Shown: positions 5,657 to 7,891 of the stretch, in pieces
Layout of the letters: each line of letters starts with the position of its first letter
How positions within the stretch are numbered: the first letter of the stretch is position 1
Assembly (NCBI GenBank): GCA_947627125.1
Contig: CANQUY010000082.1
Location: 1-7,891 of the forward strand
Length of the DNA: 7,891 bases
Direction: 5' to 3'
Origin: an uncultured Clostridia bacterium
GTDB lineage: Bacteria; Bacillota; Clostridia; Christensenellales; Borkfalkiaceae
Translations under genes and position numbers: made by a program
The notes under the pieces: model-generated
Told to the model about the DNA's origin: nothing
Seen by the model: only the letters and a program-made list of their open reading frames with translations
The model's database searches: none

Positions 5657-5718
5657 CACGGGCTTCCGTGCGTTTTACGGGATTCTTTGTATACGCTAAG
5701 AATGAGCGCGGGGCGGGA
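5657..5718 (+). repeat. Family C repeat, copy 3 (degenerate)
   Basis: GGGCTTCCGTGCGTTTTACG, then GGATTCTTTGTATACGCTAA, then GAATGAGCG align with the reverse complement of 3050-3110. It directly abuts the inverted end of the family A element. Confidence 0.6.
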
Positions 5719-5745
5719 CGAGGAGGTCGAAGCCCTATATCGTGT

Positions 5746-5791
5746 TATAAACCAAGGGACGGGGGAGCCGATAGGCTCCCCCGTCCCTTGG
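5746..5791 (-). terminator. Terminator hairpin immediately downstream of tRNA-Pro
   Basis: Perfect 18-bp stem (arms 5791-5774 and 5769-5752) with loop TATC, followed on the minus strand by TTTATAA. The T-tract is short, so efficiency is uncertain. The stem starts with the CCA of the tRNA itself, so 3' end release and terminator folding overlap. Confidence 0.7.
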
Positions 5792-5865
5792 TCGAGGAGA
5801 CGTGATTTGAACACGCGACCTCTTGGTCCCGAACCAAGCGCGCTACCAAACTGCGCTACTCCTCG
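5789..5865 (-). tRNA. tRNA-Pro, anticodon CGG
   Basis: Complete cloverleaf: acceptor CGAGGAG/CTCCTCG (5865-5859 and 5799-5793), D stem GCGC/GCGC, anticodon stem CTTGG/CCAAG, loop TTCGGGA with anticodon CGG at 5831-5829 (reads CCG). The T stem is GCGTG/CACGT with loop TTCAAAT. The discriminator A is at 5792 and CCA is encoded at 5791-5789. It has its own promoter and a downstream hairpin. Confidence 0.96.
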
Positions 5866-5875
5866 TGACCTCTGT

Positions 5876-5904
5876 ATTATACCAAATGTGAAGGACGAAA
5901 TCAA
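5876..5904 (-). promoter_or_regulatory. Promoter of tRNA-Pro
   Basis: Minus-strand -35 TTGATT (5904-5899), 17-base spacer, -10 TATAAT (5881-5876) with TGG ahead of it. The start is predicted a few bases before the mature tRNA 5' end. Confidence 0.8.
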
Positions 5905-5954
5905 GCTATTTCACCCCATTTTTTTGTGATATGCAACGAATTTTCAAAGCTGTA

Positions 5955-5983
5955 TTGACTTTTCCCCTCTTTCGTTATATAAT
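5955..5983 (+). promoter_or_regulatory. Promoter of the tryptophanase gene
   Basis: TTGACT, a 17-base spacer and TATAAT, near consensus. The predicted start near 5990 leaves only about 20 bases before the ATG, with AAGGAGG six bases from it. There is no room for a TnaC-like leader peptide. Confidence 0.85.
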
Positions 5984-6009
5984 CAAAGGGAAAGATAAGG
6001 AGGACAATC

Positions 6010-7389
6010 ATGAAACCAATCTACATTCCCGAGCCCTTCCGCATCAAGAGCGTGGAGCCGCTGAAACTTCTCACCAGACGCGAACGCGAAGAAAAGATCG
6101 CCGCCGCCAACTACAACGTCTTTTCCCTCGCCGCGACCGACGTGTATATCGACCTTCTCACCGACAGCGGTACGGGCGCCATGTCCAACGCACAATGGGC
6201 GGGCGTCATGATGGGCGATGAGTCCTACGCGGGCGCGGAAAGCTACTATAAGTTGCAAATTTCTGCCCAAGAGGTCTTTTCGATGCCGTACATTCAACTC
6301 GTCCATCAGGGCCGTGCGGCAGAAAAAGTTTTGCTCCCCATTCTGCTCGAGGGCAAAAAATATGCCATTGCGAACATGCATTTCGACACGACCCGCGCCC
6401 ATGTGGAACTCGCGGGGGCGCGCGCCATCGACTGCGTCGTGCCCGAGGCTCTCGACACGGCGACCTACTACGATTTTAAGGGGAACATGGACTGCGGCAA
6501 GCTTGAGGAGCTCATTCACGAACTCGGGGCGGAGAACGTGGGCGTCATCATCATGACAATCACCAACAACTCCGCAGGCGGCCAGCCCGTGTCCGTCGAA
6601 AACATTCAAAAGACGGCTAAAATCGCACATAAGTATCAAATTCCTTTCATGATCGACGCCGCACGCTGTGCCGAAAACGCCTATTTCATCAAACAGCGCG
6701 AAAAGGCCTACGAGAACTGCTCTATCCAAGAAATCTTGCACTTATGCTTCGAAAATGCCGATTGCTTCACAATGAGCGCGAAGAAGGACGCCATCGTCAA
6801 CATGGGCGGTCTTATCGGCTGTCGCGACAAGAAACTGTTCGAGGCAGTGAAGCAGCGCACGATCTCCTTTGAGGGTTTCGTGACCTACGGCGGCATGTCG
6901 GGACGGGACATCGAGGCCCTCGCCATCGGCCTTAGGGAGGGCGTTGACGAAAATTTCCTCCGCTACCGCATCGGGCAGATGGAATACCTTGCCGCCCGTC
7001 TTGACGAAGCGGGCATTCCCTACCAGAGCCCTGTCGGCGGCCATGCCGTGTTTGTGGACGCGAAGAAACTTCTCCCCCACATTCCCTATTATCAATTCCC
7101 CGCACAGGCTCTCGCGGTGGAACTGTACATTGAAGCGGGCATCCGCGCGTGCGACATCGGCTCCTTCCTTCTCGGAAACGATCCCGACACGGGCAAACAG
7201 CTCGAGGCAGATTTTGAATTCACCCGTCTTGCGATTCCCCGCCGCGTCTATACGCAGTCCCATCTCGACGTCATTGCCGACGCCCTCTGCAATATCAAGG
7301 AACGCGCCTCGTCGGTCAAGGGCTACGAGATCGTGGAGGAACCGCCCATCCTCCGCCACTTCACGGCAAAGCTGAAACCGATCGAATAA
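6010..7389 (+). CDS. tnaA: Tryptophanase (beta-eliminating PLP lyase, TnaA/Tpl family)
   Basis: 459-residue cytosolic PLP enzyme of the tryptophanase/tyrosine phenol-lyase family, full length. Expected reaction: L-tryptophan to indole, pyruvate and ammonia. PLP-site features: SAKKD (256-260, Schiff-base lysine probably K259), IDAAR (215-219, with the Asp that pairs with the pyridine nitrogen), the loop NSAGGQPVS (187-195), and DESYAG (70-75) with the catalytic-loop tyrosine. The two activities differ at a few sites, and here they look like tryptophanase: FDTTR (125-129, Asp where Tpl has Thr), DIGSFLLG (382-389, no Arg of the Tpl type), LRHFTAKLK (448-456, His where Tpl has Phe). Other stretches (EPFRIKSVE, QWAGVMMGDE, SGRDIEALAIGLRE, IPRRVYT) resemble Tpl more, so the call is good but not certain. 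The start follows AAGGAGG. It is a single-gene unit; no TnaB permease or TnaC leader is in view. Confidence 0.9.
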   Translation: MKPIYIPEPFRIKSVEPLKLLTRREREEKIAAANYNVFSLAATDVYIDLLTDSGTGAMSNAQWAGVMMGDESYAGAESYYKLQISAQEVFSMPYIQLVHQGRAAEKVLLPILLEGKKYAIANMHFDTTRAHVELAGARAIDCVVPEALDTATYYDFKGNMDCGKLEELIHELGAENVGVIIMTITNNSAGGQPVSVENIQKTAKIAHKYQIPFMIDAARCAENAYFIKQREKAYENCSIQEILHLCFENADCFTMSAKKDAIVNMGGLIGCRDKKLFEAVKQRTISFEGFVTYGGMSGRDIEALAIGLREGVDENFLRYRIGQMEYLAARLDEAGIPYQSPVGGHAVFVDAKKLLPHIPYYQFPAQALAVELYIEAGIRACDIGSFLLGNDPDTGKQLEADFEFTRLAIPRRVYTQSHLDVIADALCNIKERASSVKGYEIVEEPPILRHFTAKLKPIE

Positions 7390-7406
7390 CTGTATTGAAT
7401 TTTAGG

Positions 7407-7438
7407 GCGCCCGCCGACACTGTCGGCGGGCGCTTTTT
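7407..7438 (+). terminator. Intrinsic terminator of the tryptophanase gene
   Basis: GCGCCCGCCGA/TCGGCGGGCGC stem (further pairing possible into the tight loop), followed by TTTTTGTGTTTT, 18 bases after the stop codon. Confidence 0.92.
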
Positions 7439-7452
7439 GTGTTTTGGGAATG

Positions 7453-7550
7453 TGCCCACCCCCTACCCCCTCTCATGGAGGGGGCATGAGAAAACCCCTC
7501 CAAGGGAGGGGGCATGAGAGGGATTCCTCCTTTGGAGGGGCACAAGGGAA
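7453..7550 (+). repeat. Family D G-rich repeat, copy 2
   Basis: TGCCCACCCCCTACCCCCTC, then two units containing GGAGGGGGCATGAG (near 7478 and 7505) and a further GGAGGGGCAC. In the opposite orientation it corresponds to 3553-3630. Between here and 7600 there is only a purine-rich stretch (AACGGAGA repeated); no gene seen. Confidence 0.65.
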
Positions 7551-7602
7551 AACGGAGAGCAATCGGGGAAAACGGAGAAAAAAGTACGGCGAAAACAAAT
7601 TT

Positions 7603-7636
7603 ATAATAACATGTGTTATATAACATATGTTATTAT
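7603..7636. repeat. 34-bp AT-rich palindrome
   Basis: Near-perfect dyad centred between 7619 and 7620, with one mismatched pair (7613/7626); the core is TGTTATATAACA. It lies between the tryptophanase terminator and the rnpB hairpin. It could be a protein-binding site or a secondary terminator for rnpB; no promoter is nearby to decide. Confidence 0.75.
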
Positions 7637-7653
7637 TTTATATTTCTATAACT

Positions 7654-7691
7654 CCAAAGCCGCCCCCGCAGGAATGCGGGGACGGCCTTGG
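7654..7691 (-). terminator. Hairpin downstream of RNase P RNA
   Basis: 17-bp stem with two G-U pairs (arms 7691-7675 and 7670-7654) and loop TTCC, at the 3' end of rnpB. There is no strong T-tract after it, so it may act as an end-protecting stem or a weak terminator. Like the tRNA-Pro hairpin it begins CCAAGG and ends TTGG. Confidence 0.6.
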
Positions 7692-7891
7692 GATACGAGC
7701 GGACCTGTAAGCCGGGTTCTGTCGAGCGCGGTCATTTATCTACGCCCGCCGTCGCCGACGGGCTCAAGCGTTATTCACGGATCTCCTCGGGCGGGCAACC
7801 CTACATGAGAAGATCCCAAACTTGCATCGGACGGGGTTTACATGGCACGGGGCGTTACCGTCCCGTCGGTGAGCTCTTGCCTCGCCTTTCC
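7692..7891 (-). ncRNA. rnpB: RNase P RNA, 3' portion (5' part outside window)
   Basis: Catalytic RNA of RNase P, which trims the 5' leaders of tRNAs. The minus strand shows the conserved 3' blocks: GCTTGAGCC, then AGATAAATGAC (7741-7731), then ACAGAACCCGGCTTA (near 7723-7709), and a terminal GGTCCGCTCGTA likely to form P1. The order GCTTGAGCC, AGATRAATGAC, ACAGAACCCGGCTTA matches the common A-type layout seen in E. coli and in Clostridia. About 200 bases are present; the 5' part including the GGAAAGUC-type core lies beyond the right edge. The exact 3' end is approximate. Confidence 0.93.

Noticed and set aside
5557..5904. A 115-aa minus-strand ORF containing SRGVAQFGSALGSGPRGRVF
   Set aside because: This is the translation of the tRNA-Pro gene and its hairpin, a common false ORF over tRNA genes.
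5983..6741. A 252-aa minus-strand ORF opposite the tryptophanase
   Set aside because: It is the shadow of high-GC codon use in a clear gene on the other strand, with no recognisable domain.

Overview
The window reads as chromosomal DNA from an anaerobic Firmicute, most likely an uncultured Clostridia lineage with fairly high GC. This rests on a MetN-type methionine importer, a Na/Pi cotransporter with a PhoU tail, a tryptophanase, an A-type-looking RNase P RNA, sigma-A promoters with AAGGAGG-type ribosome sites, and intergenic DNA packed with short palindromic repeats. The lineage is inferred, with low confidence beyond Clostridia-like.

Layout. (1) 1-536 (-): the first 178 codons of metN, cut by the left edge. 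(2) 536-890 (-): a long metN leader with one strong promoter (861-890) and two consecutive units. Each unit has a ribosome site, a short ORF with the pattern Met-Met-X-Met at residues 9-12, a GC-rich arm inside the ORF, and an intrinsic terminator whose 5' arm is complementary to that arm. I read these as two tandem ribosome-dependent attenuators sensing methionine (or charged Met-tRNA) supply; this is the most interesting system here. (3) 957-2672 (-): Na/Pi cotransporter with its own promoter (2710-2739). (4) About 2790-3630: no gene; arrays of MITE-like palindromic repeats. (5) 3703-5019 (-): an unrecognised 438-residue protein (coiled coil, two membrane helices, coiled coil). A perfect 20-bp-stem terminator follows it. 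Its 5' UTR carries a 103-bp nested palindrome and a terminator-like hairpin before the start codon. (6) About 5288-5718: more copies of the same repeat families. (7) 5789-5865 (-): tRNA-Pro(CGG) with its own promoter and terminator. (8) 6010-7389 (+): tryptophanase/tyrosine phenol-lyase family enzyme, called tryptophanase from its specificity residues, with a promoter close upstream and a terminator. (9) 7440-7690: G-rich repeats, a 34-bp AT palindrome and the rnpB hairpin. (10) 7692-7891 (-): 3' part of RNase P RNA, running off the right edge.

The genes do not form one pathway. Each appears to be its own transcription unit with a visible promoter or terminator. The metN leader links methionine import to methionine supply. 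Tryptophanase would break tryptophan down to indole, pyruvate and ammonia. The two transporters are adjacent and co-directional, but metN has its own promoter.
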